Positions 16,535 through 24,650 are shown, numbered from the stretch's first letter. The stretch: DNA of 64,000 nucleotides from Bacillota bacterium (GCA_023400055.1 JAEXFN010000018.1:310001-374000); one strand, 5' to 3'. Numbers and translations: made by a program. The notes: generated by a model not told the origin, from the letters alone.

Positions 16535-16786
16535 TTTAGTCACTGAAAGGCTTCATTCGGTTACTGAACGAACTATGGCAGTGACTGCCGCAGGTGATTT
16601 AGTTATTAAAGAACTTCATTCGGTTACTAAACGAACTGTGGCAGTTACTGCCAAAGATGATTCAGTTACTGAAAAACTTCATTTAGTTACTGAAGGACCT
16701 TATTCAGTTACTGAACGAACTATAGCGGTGACTGTCAAAGATGATTTAGTTACTGAAGAACTTCATTCAGTTACTGAACGGGAGGA
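16535..16786. repeat. 21-nt periodic tandem array II (12 units)
   Basis: Twelve 21-nt units, the first at 16535, the last ending at 16786. The core is a dyad such as TTCAGTTACTGAA; other units read TTTAGTCACTGAA and GGCAGTGACTGCC. An open frame crosses the array because 21 is divisible by three, giving heptapeptides with a V-T-E core, but it has no ribosome site and I do not call it a gene. The array fills the gap before the AraC-type regulator's stop. Confidence 0.9.
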
Positions 16787-16836
16787 GCGCAGACTTCTGA
16801 ATCTTTACCGGTCGGTTCCAGCGGCGCGATCGGATG

Positions 16837-17844
16837 TTAACCGCGCCGGAAGGCGCCGGGATTGACCCCGAATTTCTGGCGGAAGGCCTCGCTGAAATGG
16901 CTGAGGTTGGTGTAGCCCACCAGGCCGGCCACCTCCTTGATGCGCAGCCGCCGCTCTTCCAGCAGCATCCGGGCCATTTCCAGCCGCCGATCGCGCACAT
17001 AGGCGTAGACCGGCCGGCCATAGACTTCCTTGAAGCCGCTCTTCAGCTTGAATTCATTGAGATAGACCATTTTGGCCAGGCCGGCGATGGTCGGCGGCTC
17101 GGCGTAACTCCGGTCGAGGATCCGCCGCGCTTCCTCCAGGCCGCGCCGGTCCTCGCGGGAAAGCTTGATCCGGGCCGAGCCGGGATCCCGCTCCGCGACC
17201 ATCTGGTGCAGATACGCGGCGGACAGTTCCAGGATCTTGCCTTCCAGATAGAGGTCTTGCAACGAATCGTCATAGGGGCAAGTGACCAGTTGGCGCAGGA
17301 TCGCCTGGACGGCGGGGCTGACCGGGAACTTGCGGAAAGTGGCCGCCAGGTTGTTCAGATTCGAGGTTGCCCGGGCGGATTCGAAGCGGTCGAGGACCGG
17401 CCCGAACCGGCCGGGAAAGAGGCCGATGTTAATGGTGTAATAATGCCGGCCCGGCAGGAAGCGGCAGACTCCGTAACCGTAGCCCGCGGTATAAATGCAG
17501 CTCTCGCCAGCCCGCAATCCGGTGCCGCCCGGGCAATCGTTGATGGCGAAATCGATCGCCTCCTCCAGGCAGAAGCTGAGGTGATAGGCGGCGTCGTTCC
17601 ATTGCTCGGCCATGACCAGCTCCCGCTCCAGTAGGAAGTCGCAGATGCCGATGTCCAGCGCGCCGCCGCTGAGCAGCCGCCGGTAATAGCCCCGGCCGCG
17701 CTCCGCCGGCAGCGTGTACCGATACTCCGGCGCCGAGCCGTCCGACTGATAGATCCGGTTCAACGCCGCGCAGATGGCGCAGTTCCGTTCGGCCGGATTG
17801 CGCATCGCATAGCTTTTTTCCGATTCCACCGCCAATCCCGTCAC
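16837..17844 (-). CDS. AraC-family regulator, PchR/YbtA-like
   Basis: Transcription factor, 335 aa, with a long N-terminal sensing domain and two C-terminal AraC HTH motifs (TIAGLAKMVYLNEFKLKSGF and IKEVAGLVGYTNLSHFSEAF, ending FRQKFGVNPGAFRR). The KLKSGFKEVYGRPVYAYVRDRRLEMARMLL bridge is typical of PchR-type regulators, which sense iron-siderophore complexes. Its place downstream of flavodoxin and the Feo cluster and upstream of an IrtAB-like ABC operon supports a role in iron acquisition. Met1 is possible, but an internal start is also conceivable. The ligand is unknown. Confidence 0.85.
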   Translation of the reverse strand: MTGLAVESEKSYAMRNPAERNCAICAALNRIYQSDGSAPEYRYTLPAERGRGYYRRLLSGGALDIGICDFLLERELVMAEQWNDAAYHLSFCLEEAIDFAINDCPGGTGLRAGESCIYTAGYGYGVCRFLPGRHYYTINIGLFPGRFGPVLDRFESARATSNLNNLAATFRKFPVSPAVQAILRQLVTCPYDDSLQDLYLEGKILELSAAYLHQMVAERDPGSARIKLSREDRRGLEEARRILDRSYAEPPTIAGLAKMVYLNEFKLKSGFKEVYGRPVYAYVRDRRLEMARMLLEERRLRIKEVAGLVGYTNLSHFSEAFRQKFGVNPGAFRRG

Positions 17845-17931
17845 CTTCGTTTCCGATCAATCTCCGCCATAAAAATCATCCCAAGCCGATTCCGTGGAAT
17901 CCCGCTTGGGATGTGCGAGGCCGGTGCCGGG

Positions 17932-18366
17932 CTACTCCGCAGCCGCGGCCAATTTCGCGCCCAACTCCCGGCACTGGGTCAGGCCGTCCTCATCCGGCGC
18001 GTTGTTGACCGTCAGTCCGTCGCCGACCAAGCGGGCACCGGCCCCCGCCATCCGCTCCTGCCAGTCGCGCATCCACTGGCCGTCGCCCCAGTCGTAAGAA
18101 CCGAAGAGCGCCAACGGCTTTCCTTGCAAGCCGCTCTCCAGCGCCTGCACGAACGGCTCCATCTCCGCCTCCTCCAGCACTTCCACGCCCATCGCCGGGC
18201 AGCCCAGGGCGATTCCGTCCGCCCCCAGCGCCTGCTCCTTGGAGGTCGCGGCCACCGTCGCCACTTGCACCGTCGCTCCCGCCGCCCGGGCGCCTTCGGC
18301 CACGGCCTCGGCCATGGCCTCGGTATTCCCGGTGCCGCTCCAGTAAATGATCGCTAATTGTTTCAT
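17932..18366 (-). CDS. Flavodoxin
   Basis: FMN-binding electron carrier, 144 aa. The phosphate-binding loop SGTGNTEAMA follows the first beta strand (QLAIIYW), and the 80-100 region FGSYDWGDGQWMRDW supplies the second flavin loop with aromatic stackers. Flavodoxins replace ferredoxin under iron limitation, which fits the position in the iron-linked gene run. The Cys-rich FeoB-associated gene lies 85 bp upstream on the same strand. Confidence 0.93.
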   Translation of the reverse strand: MKQLAIIYWSGTGNTEAMAEAVAEGARAAGATVQVATVAATSKEQALGADGIALGCPAMGVEVLEEAEMEPFVQALESGLQGKPLALFGSYDWGDGQWMRDWQERMAGAGARLVGDGLTVNNAPDEDGLTQCRELGAKLAAAAE

Positions 18367-18451
18367 GAATGAGCTTCCTCCAGTTTGATAGGATATTCAG
18401 CCGTTTCCCCGTTTCCTAACCGTCGAACCGGGATTCCCCGGCCGGCGCCGC

Positions 18452-18598
18452 TTATTTCGGGGCGCGCTGATGTCCGCACTCGGGACAGCTGTCGTCACAC
18501 TCGCAACCGCAGCCGCCTTTCTTGATCGATCGCCAGGCGAACCAGACCACTACGCCCACCAACAAAATGACTGTGCCAATCAAGATCAATTTATCCAT
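18452..18598 (-). CDS. FeoB-associated Cys-rich membrane protein
   Basis: 48-residue peptide. One membrane helix (about residues 4-22, LILIGTVILLVGVVVWFAW) is followed by a basic turn (RSIKKG) and a Cys-rich tail, CGCECDDSCPECGH, ending in APK. This is the FeoB_associated (pfam12669) layout. The ATG at 18598 is preceded by AAAGGAG. Such peptides are encoded with feoB in clostridia and may assist Fe(II) transfer at the cytoplasmic face, although the function is unproven. Confidence 0.9.
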   Translation of the reverse strand: MDKLILIGTVILLVGVVVWFAWRSIKKGGCGCECDDSCPECGHQRAPK

Positions 18599-18700
18599 GA
18601 TGTCAAACTCCTTTCGACGCGTCCCCGCGTTTTTTTATGATGGACCCCATCCAATCTCTAACTGAACCATTCGCTCCCGCCCGTCCGGATTGGGGCCGGT

Positions 18701-19396
18701 TCATCCGGCGTGGGCCCGCATCCGTTCGGACGGCAACGGGGTCACCGCCTGAATCCGGCCCGCCACGGCGACGGCTCCCTCCGGCGAGCGCGCCGGACCG
18801 GCCGCATCGCTGGCCCGCTGAAACAAGGGCAACCCCGGCAGGAGTTCGATCAGCGCCGGGTCGAACTGCCGGCCCCGGTTGACCCGGAGTTCCCGCCAGC
18901 ACTCCGCGGCAGTAAGCGCTTCCCGGTACGGCCGCGCCGCGCTCATGGCGTCGATCGCGTCACAGACGGTGATGATCCGCGAGCTGAAGGGGATGGCCTC
19001 GCCGCGCAGCCCCGCCGGGTAGCCCCGCCCATCCCAGCGTTCATGATGATACAGGATGATCTCGGCCAACTGCTTCAGTTGGCTGGACCGGCTCAGGATC
19101 TGGTAGCCGATGAGCGGATGCTGCCGGATCACCGCCAGTTCCTCTGGGGCGAGCGGGCCGTTTTTATTGAGGATGCCGTCGGGAATGCCAATCTTGCCGA
19201 TATCGTGCAGATGGGCTGCCAGATGCAGATCCTCCAGGGCTTCCTCGCGCAGGCCGGCCCGTTGGCCCAATTGGTAAGCCAGATCCGCGACCCGGGTGGA
19301 ATGGCCCTTAGTATAGGGATCCTTGGCCTCCAAGGCGGCCACCAGGCAATCGATGATCTCGTGGTAAATCTCGGCCGTCACCCACCAGGCGTTCAT
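18701..19396 (-). CDS. HD-GYP domain phosphohydrolase
   Basis: Putative c-di-GMP phosphodiesterase or related phosphohydrolase, 231 aa. It has the HD metal site (KGHSTRVADLA ... HLHDIGKIGIPDGILNK), the GYP motif in HHERWDGRGYPAGL and the later DAIDAMSAARPYR segment. There is no N-terminal sensor domain: the protein starts directly at the HD core. A C-terminal tail of about 50 residues is unconserved. Its ATG overlaps the stop of the DUF2325 gene by 4 nt, tying it to the iron-linked operon, which is unusual for an HD-GYP protein. Confidence 0.88.
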   Translation of the reverse strand: MNAWWVTAEIYHEIIDCLVAALEAKDPYTKGHSTRVADLAYQLGQRAGLREEALEDLHLAAHLHDIGKIGIPDGILNKNGPLAPEELAVIRQHPLIGYQILSRSSQLKQLAEIILYHHERWDGRGYPAGLRGEAIPFSSRIITVCDAIDAMSAARPYREALTAAECWRELRVNRGRQFDPALIELLPGLPLFQRASDAAGPARSPEGAVAVAGRIQAVTPLPSERMRAHAG

Positions 19397-19695
19397 CGCA
19401 GCGACTCCTGCGGACCGGCTTTCAAGCTGCCGATCGCCTTGCTGATCTCGGACCAGGATCGCCGGGCGAATACCGCTTGGACGCCCCGCCGTTTGGCGGC
19501 GGCCTTCACTTCCAGCGCCAAGGTGTGATTGAGGTAATCGACCAGGACCAGGACTCCCTCGGCTTCGCGCGGAATTTCCACTCTGATGTCGCTTTTCTTC
19601 CGTCCGGTGACGTGATGCACCAGATGGAACCCTTCCGCCTTCAGCAGCGAAGGAATTTTTCCCAGGCGGTCTCCTCCGAAAATAACGATCGACAT
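19393..19695 (-). CDS. DUF2325 domain protein
   Basis: 100-residue protein of unknown function. The ATG at 19695 sits behind GGGGAGAAGG. The N-terminus (MSIVIFGGDRLGKIPSLL) and the later VLVDYLNHTLALEVKAAAKRRGV and FARRSWSEIS segments match the DUF2325 family, a small Rossmann-like domain often encoded near feoB in anaerobes. Lys/Arg-rich GRKKSD may bind a nucleotide or nucleic acid; this is inference. The start is well supported, and the frame further upstream has no ribosome site. Confidence 0.85.
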   Translation of the reverse strand: MSIVIFGGDRLGKIPSLLKAEGFHLVHHVTGRKKSDIRVEIPREAEGVLVLVDYLNHTLALEVKAAAKRRGVQAVFARRSWSEISKAIGSLKAGPQESLR

Positions 19696-19730
19696 ATGTC
19701 CTTCTCCCCTGTCTGTATTCAATTTGGCAA

Positions 19731-20384
19731 TCATCCGGCCGTGCCGCCGGCCAGCCGCAACGGCTTGCCGCTCAGGTAATCCCCGGGCGGGATGCCGGCC
19801 AGCATCAAACGGATGAATTCGAGTTTGGCTTCGTAAAATAGGGCAAATAATGCTTGTTTGCGACCGGGATCGTGATACACCTTCCAGTAGCCGTCCGCCA
19901 GGGCGCCTTTTCCGCCGTAGCGGATGAAACCCAGCACATCCGGCAGAGGAATGCCGAGAAAGAGCCCGATCTCGTGCGGACAACCGGCCGCGTAGCGCGC
20001 CGCCAGATCGGCGAGCGCGGTCGCCACGGTCAACTCCTCGCGGTAACCCAACGACCTTAGGAATACCGCCGCCTGTTTATCGCGCAGCACCTCCTGCAGC
20101 AGCCCGGGGTGGTAAAAAAGCACCGCCGTCCATTCCGCGCCCTGGTCTGGGTCCTGGTGCAGCTCGGCGAATTGGAAGTCCGGCGTCGCCGGAAATTGCG
20201 TTCGCCGTTCCCGCCAGGCATCGTGCAGGCGCCGCCGCCGGTCATTGGCGAAGGTCAGAATGGCGGCCGGCCGGTAGCCCCGCAAAACCGGCGCCGCATG
20301 ATACGCAATGCTGTGAAAGAGATAATCCTCGTTCTGCAGATGCTTCCAGTTCTGTAAGTAACGGATCTCCAAATCCCTCGGCAT
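19731..20384 (-). CDS. DUF3793 family protein
   Basis: 217-residue cytoplasmic protein of unknown biochemical function. The diagnostic block CPHEIGLFLGIPLPDVLGFIRYGG, split by the fold, then GYWKVYHDPGRKQALFALFYEAK, matches DUF3793, a family commonly found beside FeoB and flavodoxin genes. His and Cys in CPHEIG are conserved. It heads a run of leftward genes and has a metal box 59 nt before its start. It is probably an iron-starvation protein of the Feo group. No membrane segments are visible. Confidence 0.85.
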   Translation of the reverse strand: MPRDLEIRYLQNWKHLQNEDYLFHSIAYHAAPVLRGYRPAAILTFANDRRRRLHDAWRERRTQFPATPDFQFAELHQDPDQGAEWTAVLFYHPGLLQEVLRDKQAAVFLRSLGYREELTVATALADLAARYAAGCPHEIGLFLGIPLPDVLGFIRYGGKGALADGYWKVYHDPGRKQALFALFYEAKLEFIRLMLAGIPPGDYLSGKPLRLAGGTAG

Positions 20385-20657
20385 ATCCCGGCCTCCGTGT
20401 CGTCTGGCGTTTCCCGAATCCCCGTTTTCCGGCTCAAAAAACTGTTAGTCTTAACTAACATTTCTTCGAAAAAAAATGAACTGCACGCTTGCCGATCAGT
20501 GCGGCCGAGCCCGGTCGGGCCGAGCCGGCCGGCGGCACCGGCGCTATCCGGTACCGCCAATTTTCAATCCGATTCGCCGTTCCCACTCCGCTCCTCAGCA
20601 ACCCTGCCCTCTCCCCGGCGGGATGAGGACGGGCGTCCGGCGGAACCGCTTTTTCTT
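20385..20657. other. Intergenic region between feoB and DUF3793
   Basis: About 270 bp holding metal box B at one end and GC-rich inverted repeats (around 20505-20545) that may serve to end the feo transcript. I see no gene. Confidence 0.5.
20443..20460. promoter_or_regulatory. DtxR-type metal box B
   Basis: TGTTAG-TCTTAA-CTAACA, a perfect dyad identical in design to boxes A, C and D. It lies 59 nt before the DUF3793 start, so the DUF3793-flavodoxin run probably forms its own iron-regulated unit. Confidence 0.8.
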
Positions 20658-23006
20658 TCAGACGGGCAGCTGCTTCGGCTTGCCCAAGCTGCCATTCAGT
20701 GTGTCGGCGTTCCGCTTGCCCAGCCAGTTGAAGCAGATGACGATCGCCGCCAGCATTGCCAAAGGGACGATGATCCAGACCAGTTGCCTGCCGATGGTGA
20801 TCTGGTAAAACAACGTCGCAATGATCCAAGCTAGCACCGTCAGGTAGGTCATAGCCAGCATCCCGTACCCGCTTCCCAATTCGCGGATGATGGCGCCCAG
20901 TGCAGCTACGCACGGGAAGTAAATCAGGATGAACAACAGGTAAGCGTAAGCCTGCAACGCACCATGCGTAAAGTAATTCTGCATGGTCTTATAGACTTGT
21001 TGATCGGCGCCGACTTCCTCGGCGACCGCTTTCTGGTCCGAGCTTACGATCCCGAGCCCGAGCGGATCTCGCAGACTGGCCCATACCCCGCTAAGATTAT
21101 CGGGAATGGTTTTGAAAGCATCCTTGATGCCGCCCCAGAAATCGAACTTTTCTTCCTTCACCCCGCCACTATCGGCACTGGCGGCCGCGCCGGCGACGTC
21201 ATTCTGGCTGTACAGAGCATTCAAGGTGCCGACGACCGCTTCCTTGGCGAGAACACCCGTGAAGATGCCCACCGTGGCCGGCCAGTTATTCTTCTCCACG
21301 CCCATCGGCTCAAAAATCGGGGTGATCCCCTTGCCGATTTGCGATAATACCGATTTTTGAGTATTTTCGTTGCCAAAAGTGCCGTCGACCCCGAACGAAT
21401 TCAAGAAGGCCAACAGCGTGACAATGGGGATGATTACCCGGGCCCGGCTCATGAATACCCACAGCCGGCTGCCGCTGTATTTCATAATATTTTTCCATTG
21501 CGGCGCGTGATAGGGCGGCAGTTCCATCACGAAGCGGGCGGCCTCGCCTTTAAAGAGCGTCCGTTTCAGCATCAGTCCGCTCAGCACCGCTAGCAGAATG
21601 CCGATCAGATACAGCGAGAAAACCATGTTGCCGGCGCTGGCACCGAAGAAAGCCGCTCCGAACAGAGCGTAGACCGGCAGGCGTGCGCCGCAGGACATCA
21701 AGGGGGTCATGAAAATGGTCAAATAACGATCACGTTTATTTTCCAGGGTCCGGGTGGCCAATACCGCCGGCACGCTGCAACCGAAACCCACCAACATCGT
21801 GACGAAGGATTTTCCCGGCAGGCCCAGCCAACGCATGGCACGGTCCATTACGAAAGCGGCCCGGGCCATATACCCCGAATCTTCCAACAGGGACAACGCC
21901 AGAAACAGCGCGAAGATCGGCGGGATAAAGGTGGCCACGGTCTGGACCCCCGCGCCGACGCCGCCCGCCAAGATCGAGATCAGCCATTGCGGGGTACCGA
22001 CGGCCTCCAGTACCTTTCCGAAGCCATCCACGAAGACCGTTCCGAACAAACCGTCGAAGAAATCGATGAACGCGCCGCCCACATTGACCGTGGCCCAGAA
22101 GACCAGGTACATGACTACTAAGAAGATGGGGATCCCTAGCCAGCGGTGCATCACCACCCGGTCGATCCGGTCGCTCGCCGATTCCTTGGGCGCGCCGCGT
22201 CGGATCAGGCCTTCCGTCGACTGATGGATGAAGCGATAACGGGCATCGGCCAGCACGATATCGCTGCTCTCTCCCAATTTCGCTTCGACCTTGGCCAGCT
22301 CCGCCTGGATCTCCGCCTCCGTCAGACTGCCGGCGGCGACGACATGGCTCCTCACCCAACCGTCCTGCTCAAGGAGTTTCAAGCCGACCCAGCGCTCGGT
22401 GGCGCCCAGGCTCTTGGCAACAGCCCGGAGTCGCGGCTGCCAGACCTTTAACAGTGCCTCGGCCTCGCCCGGGAATTCGGTCAAGCGGCGCGGTACGTTC
22501 TTTTCACGCCACGCTTTGGCAATGGCTTCCTTCACCCGGTGCATGTCTTTTTTGCGGGTAGCGCTGATGCCCACCACCGGGCAACCGATTCTAGCTTCCA
22601 GGCCAGCCAGATCGATCTCGGTTCCTTGCTCAGCCGCCAGATCCATCATATTGATCACCGCCAGCACCGGCACGCCCATCTCCATCAACTGCGTGGTGAG
22701 ATAGAGATTGCGTTCCAGGTTGGTGGCGTCGAGAATGTTGACGACCAGGCCCGGTTCGCCGCTCAGGATATAGTCCCGGGCCACTCGCTCGTCTTCGGAT
22801 TGTACCGCCAGCGAATAAATGCCGGGCAGATCGACCAGGGTGATCGACTCCTTCACTCCCGGCAGGCTCAAACGGCCCTCTTTCTTCTCCACCGTGACCC
22901 CCGGCCAGTTCCCGATCCGCTGATTGCTCCCGGTCAGCCCGTTGAACAGCGTGGTTTTGCCGCAGTTGGGATTGCCAGCCACGGCGATGGTCTGCGCTTT
23001 GGCCAT
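20658..23006 (-). CDS. feoB: Fe(II) transporter FeoB
   Basis: GTP-driven ferrous iron permease, 782 aa. The N-terminal G domain shows G1 GNPNCGKTT, G2 PGVTVEKK, G3 DLPGIYSL and G4 NMMD, followed by the GDI-like helical region. The membrane domain has two Gate motifs (LEDSGYMARAAFVMDR and a second after PLMSCGARLPVYALF). The length is on the long side of the family. Its ATG overlaps the feoA stop by one base, showing translational coupling in a feoA-feoA-feoB operon under boxes C and D. Function is secure by family. Confidence 0.97.
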   Translation of the reverse strand: MAKAQTIAVAGNPNCGKTTLFNGLTGSNQRIGNWPGVTVEKKEGRLSLPGVKESITLVDLPGIYSLAVQSEDERVARDYILSGEPGLVVNILDATNLERNLYLTTQLMEMGVPVLAVINMMDLAAEQGTEIDLAGLEARIGCPVVGISATRKKDMHRVKEAIAKAWREKNVPRRLTEFPGEAEALLKVWQPRLRAVAKSLGATERWVGLKLLEQDGWVRSHVVAAGSLTEAEIQAELAKVEAKLGESSDIVLADARYRFIHQSTEGLIRRGAPKESASDRIDRVVMHRWLGIPIFLVVMYLVFWATVNVGGAFIDFFDGLFGTVFVDGFGKVLEAVGTPQWLISILAGGVGAGVQTVATFIPPIFALFLALSLLEDSGYMARAAFVMDRAMRWLGLPGKSFVTMLVGFGCSVPAVLATRTLENKRDRYLTIFMTPLMSCGARLPVYALFGAAFFGASAGNMVFSLYLIGILLAVLSGLMLKRTLFKGEAARFVMELPPYHAPQWKNIMKYSGSRLWVFMSRARVIIPIVTLLAFLNSFGVDGTFGNENTQKSVLSQIGKGITPIFEPMGVEKNNWPATVGIFTGVLAKEAVVGTLNALYSQNDVAGAAASADSGGVKEEKFDFWGGIKDAFKTIPDNLSGVWASLRDPLGLGIVSSDQKAVAEEVGADQQVYKTMQNYFTHGALQAYAYLLFILIYFPCVAALGAIIRELGSGYGMLAMTYLTVLAWIIATLFYQITIGRQLVWIIVPLAMLAAIVICFNWLGKRNADTLNGSLGKPKQLPV

Positions 23007-23248
23007 CAGCTCTTCCTCCTAATCTGCAAAATATCCGCTTCCGCCTTGCGAAGCGATAAATTATAGCCCCGGACCATGACTTCCACCGGATCGCCAAGCG
23101 GCGCCACCTTCAGCAGCTTGACTTCGATCCCCTTGGTCAGGCCCATGGCCAGCAGTTTGCTCCGGTAGCCCGGCTCGTTGCCCTCGTAGCCCACGATCTC
23201 ACCGGTATCGCCCGGCTTCAAATCTTTCAACCGTTCGGTCGCAGCCAT
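23006..23248 (-). CDS. feoA: FeoA domain protein
   Basis: 80-residue SH3-like FeoA. The sequence runs LKDLKPGDTGEIVGY, then LLAMGLTKGIEVKLLKVAPLGDP and ends in LSLRKAEADILQI, a full FeoA fold. It binds FeoB and supports Fe(II) uptake in known systems. The start MAATER at 23248 overlaps the end of the second FeoA-like gene, so all three feo genes are coupled. The upstream extension of the frame is not needed. Confidence 0.93.
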   Translation of the reverse strand: MAATERLKDLKPGDTGEIVGYEGNEPGYRSKLLAMGLTKGIEVKLLKVAPLGDPVEVMVRGYNLSLRKAEADILQIRRKS

Positions 23249-23577
23249 CAGCGAATCCCCCTTCCGCGTTCCCCGGCCCCGGAATCGACGTAAATCTGGC
23301 CCAAAGTTCCCCAATCCACCATGACCCGGCTCTCATCGACCCGTAGCACGTACGGTTGGTGTTTCTCGCCACGAGCCACGGTGACCGTCTTCCCGGGAAT
23401 AATCCCCAACGCCAGCATCTTGCAACGGAAGTCTTCCCCGCCATCCAAACGCCGTACCGTGCCACACTCTCCCGATCGTAAGCTGCAAAGCGGAGTCGGA
23501 CCTGCTCCGTTTGTCACCCCGTCGGCTTCTTTCCCGAGCATGCCCCGGTTCTTGCCGGCACCAAAGAATAAAGCCAT
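23248..23577 (-). CDS. FeoA-like protein with N-terminal extension
   Basis: 109 aa. The C-terminal about 75 residues carry a FeoA domain (SLRSGECGTVRRLDGGEDFRCKMLALGIIPGKTVTV). The first 30 residues are a low-complexity linker that may attach it to a partner. It is first in the feo operon, with AAAGGTG before the ATG. Boxes C and D lie 21 and 135 nt upstream. Tandem FeoA genes are known in clostridia; one may be regulatory. Confidence 0.9.
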   Translation of the reverse strand: MALFFGAGKNRGMLGKEADGVTNGAGPTPLCSLRSGECGTVRRLDGGEDFRCKMLALGIIPGKTVTVARGEKHQPYVLRVDESRVMVDWGTLGQIYVDSGAGERGRGIR

Positions 23578-23597
23578 GACCGCATCACCTTTCTTTA

Positions 23598-23615
23598 TGT
23601 TAGTTTAACCTAACA
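23598..23615. promoter_or_regulatory. DtxR-type metal box C
   Basis: TGTTAG-TTTAAC-CTAACA, a perfect dyad 21 nt upstream of the first feo gene. With TTAGTTTAACCTAA inside, it is the closest of the five to the classical DtxR/IdeR consensus. Confidence 0.82.
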
Positions 23616-23711
23616 TATTGTTAAAAATAAATAGCCGTTAAAATTTATATTCGCTAACTAATCCGCTACGGTTGCCCTTCAGTCCACTGGTGCGATCCGC
23701 CCTGCGGAATT

Positions 23712-23729
23712 TGTTAGACACGACTAACA
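23712..23729. promoter_or_regulatory. DtxR-type metal box D
   Basis: TGTTAG-ACACGA-CTAACA, a perfect dyad with a divergent spacer. It lies 97 bp upstream of box C between the dtxR stop and the feo operon, so feo may be doubly controlled. Confidence 0.78.
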
Positions 23730-23776
23730 TTTGTCCAAAAAATCAACTACGCTGTTTCTCCCACGAACCACTCGCA

Positions 23777-24184
23777 TCATTCTTTTTTCTCGGAACCGCC
23801 GGAGCGAATCAATCCGGCCAGATAATCCACGAGTTTCTCCATGGTGATAGGACTGATATAATGTTCGATGCTACAAGCGTCCTTTTCGGCGGTCCCCGGA
23901 TCGACGCGCAGGATATCGCTGAAAAACTGCTTCAAAATCTCATGCCGCTCCCGCACCTTCCGGGCTCTGGCTTCGCCCAACTCGGTCAGTTCCAGCGGAC
24001 CATACCGTTCATGAACCAACAACTTCAGGTCGACCAACTTAGCCACCGCCTGATTGACGCTGGATTTGGCCACTTGAAGCTTTTCGGCCAAATCAGTCAC
24101 CCGGACCGATTCGTTCTCGGCCTTGAGATCCAAAATTTCTTCTAAATAATCTTCCAAGGACGGGGAGATTGGGGTTATTTCCAA
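23777..24184 (-). CDS. DtxR-family iron-dependent repressor
   Basis: 135-residue two-domain metalloregulator without the SH3 domain of DtxR. The winged HTH (RVTDLAEKLQVAKSSVNQAVAKL) is followed by a dimerisation and metal domain. Candidate ligands are Asp/Glu in LEDYLEE, His in RERHEIL, and the ACSIEH motif. The C-x2-E-H arrangement resembles DtxR/IdeR (iron) rather than MntR, which has Glu in place of the Cys. The TTG start at 24184 follows GGGG by about 10 nt. A dyad at its promoter suggests autoregulation. Confidence 0.92.
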   Translation of the reverse strand: MEITPISPSLEDYLEEILDLKAENESVRVTDLAEKLQVAKSSVNQAVAKLVDLKLLVHERYGPLELTELGEARARKVRERHEILKQFFSDILRVDPGTAEKDACSIEHYISPITMEKLVDYLAGLIRSGGSEKKE

Positions 24185-24209
24185 ATGTTCGAGTCCCCTT
24201 CCCTTTGTT

Positions 24210-24265
24210 TGTTAGTTCTAACTAACTTTCATCTATAATTTAGCCGATGCCCATCCAATTGTCAA
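24210..24265 (-). promoter_or_regulatory. dtxR promoter with metal box E
   Basis: Leftward TTGACA (24265-24260), 17-nt spacer and TAAATT (24242-24237). Box E, TGTTAG-TTCTAA-CTAACT (24210-24227), has one mismatch in its last base and covers the expected start site, as in an autoregulated repressor. Confidence 0.75.
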
Positions 24266-24545
24266 GTCCATATCCGCAAATTTTTCAATTCTGTTACTTT
24301 AATTAACGCGTTGTGCTAAATGAACTTTGAAACTGCCTAGGATGACCGATGAACTTATTCATCAAATAGCCAAAACGATGCGCTAAGATTTTGGTTTGGA
24401 CACGGGAAATAAAAAGGGTTGGGATAAACTCGGTCCGAAACGGAGGGATTTGAGAAGCAATCCGAGCTTTACGGCCATGGAATTGAAACCGTAGAGACGG
24501 CGGGCGGAGGCGTTCCGGTTTCAGCCCGGATGATTGGCGTGACTC
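24228..24545. other. Intergenic region without a supportable gene
   Basis: Spacer between dtxR and repeat array III. Apart from the dtxR promoter I see only AT-rich sequence and one short unsupported frame on the minus strand with no ribosome site or composition signal. Confidence 0.4.
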
Positions 24546-24650
24546 ACTTATCCACAAAAGATCGATCTTTTGTGAATAAAGATCGATCTGCGATGATTCC
24601 AGATCGATCTTTTGTGGATAAAGATCTTGATGATTAAAGATGAAGTCTAA
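24546..24650. repeat. 21-nt periodic array III (short, about 4 units)
   Basis: Units starting at 24567, 24588, 24609 and 24630 carry cores such as CTTTTGTGAATAAAG and CTTTTGTGGATAAAG joined by GATCGAT. Just before them a copy in the opposite orientation makes a near-perfect 32-bp palindrome (24548-24579). The family is clearly the same as array IV, 10 kb away. Confidence 0.85.

Noticed and set aside
16535..16786. CRISPR array
   Set aside because: Units are degenerate, only 21 nt, directly abutting and without spacers; no cas genes are present. The same holds for the other five arrays.
16389..16865. 158-codon frame over array II as a heptad-repeat protein
   Set aside because: No ribosome site, it overlaps the end of the AraC gene, and the open frame follows automatically from a 21-nt unit without stops.
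24303..24557. 84-codon leftward frame between dtxR and uppP
   Set aside because: No ribosome site, runs into repeat array III, and its composition is unlike neighbouring genes.
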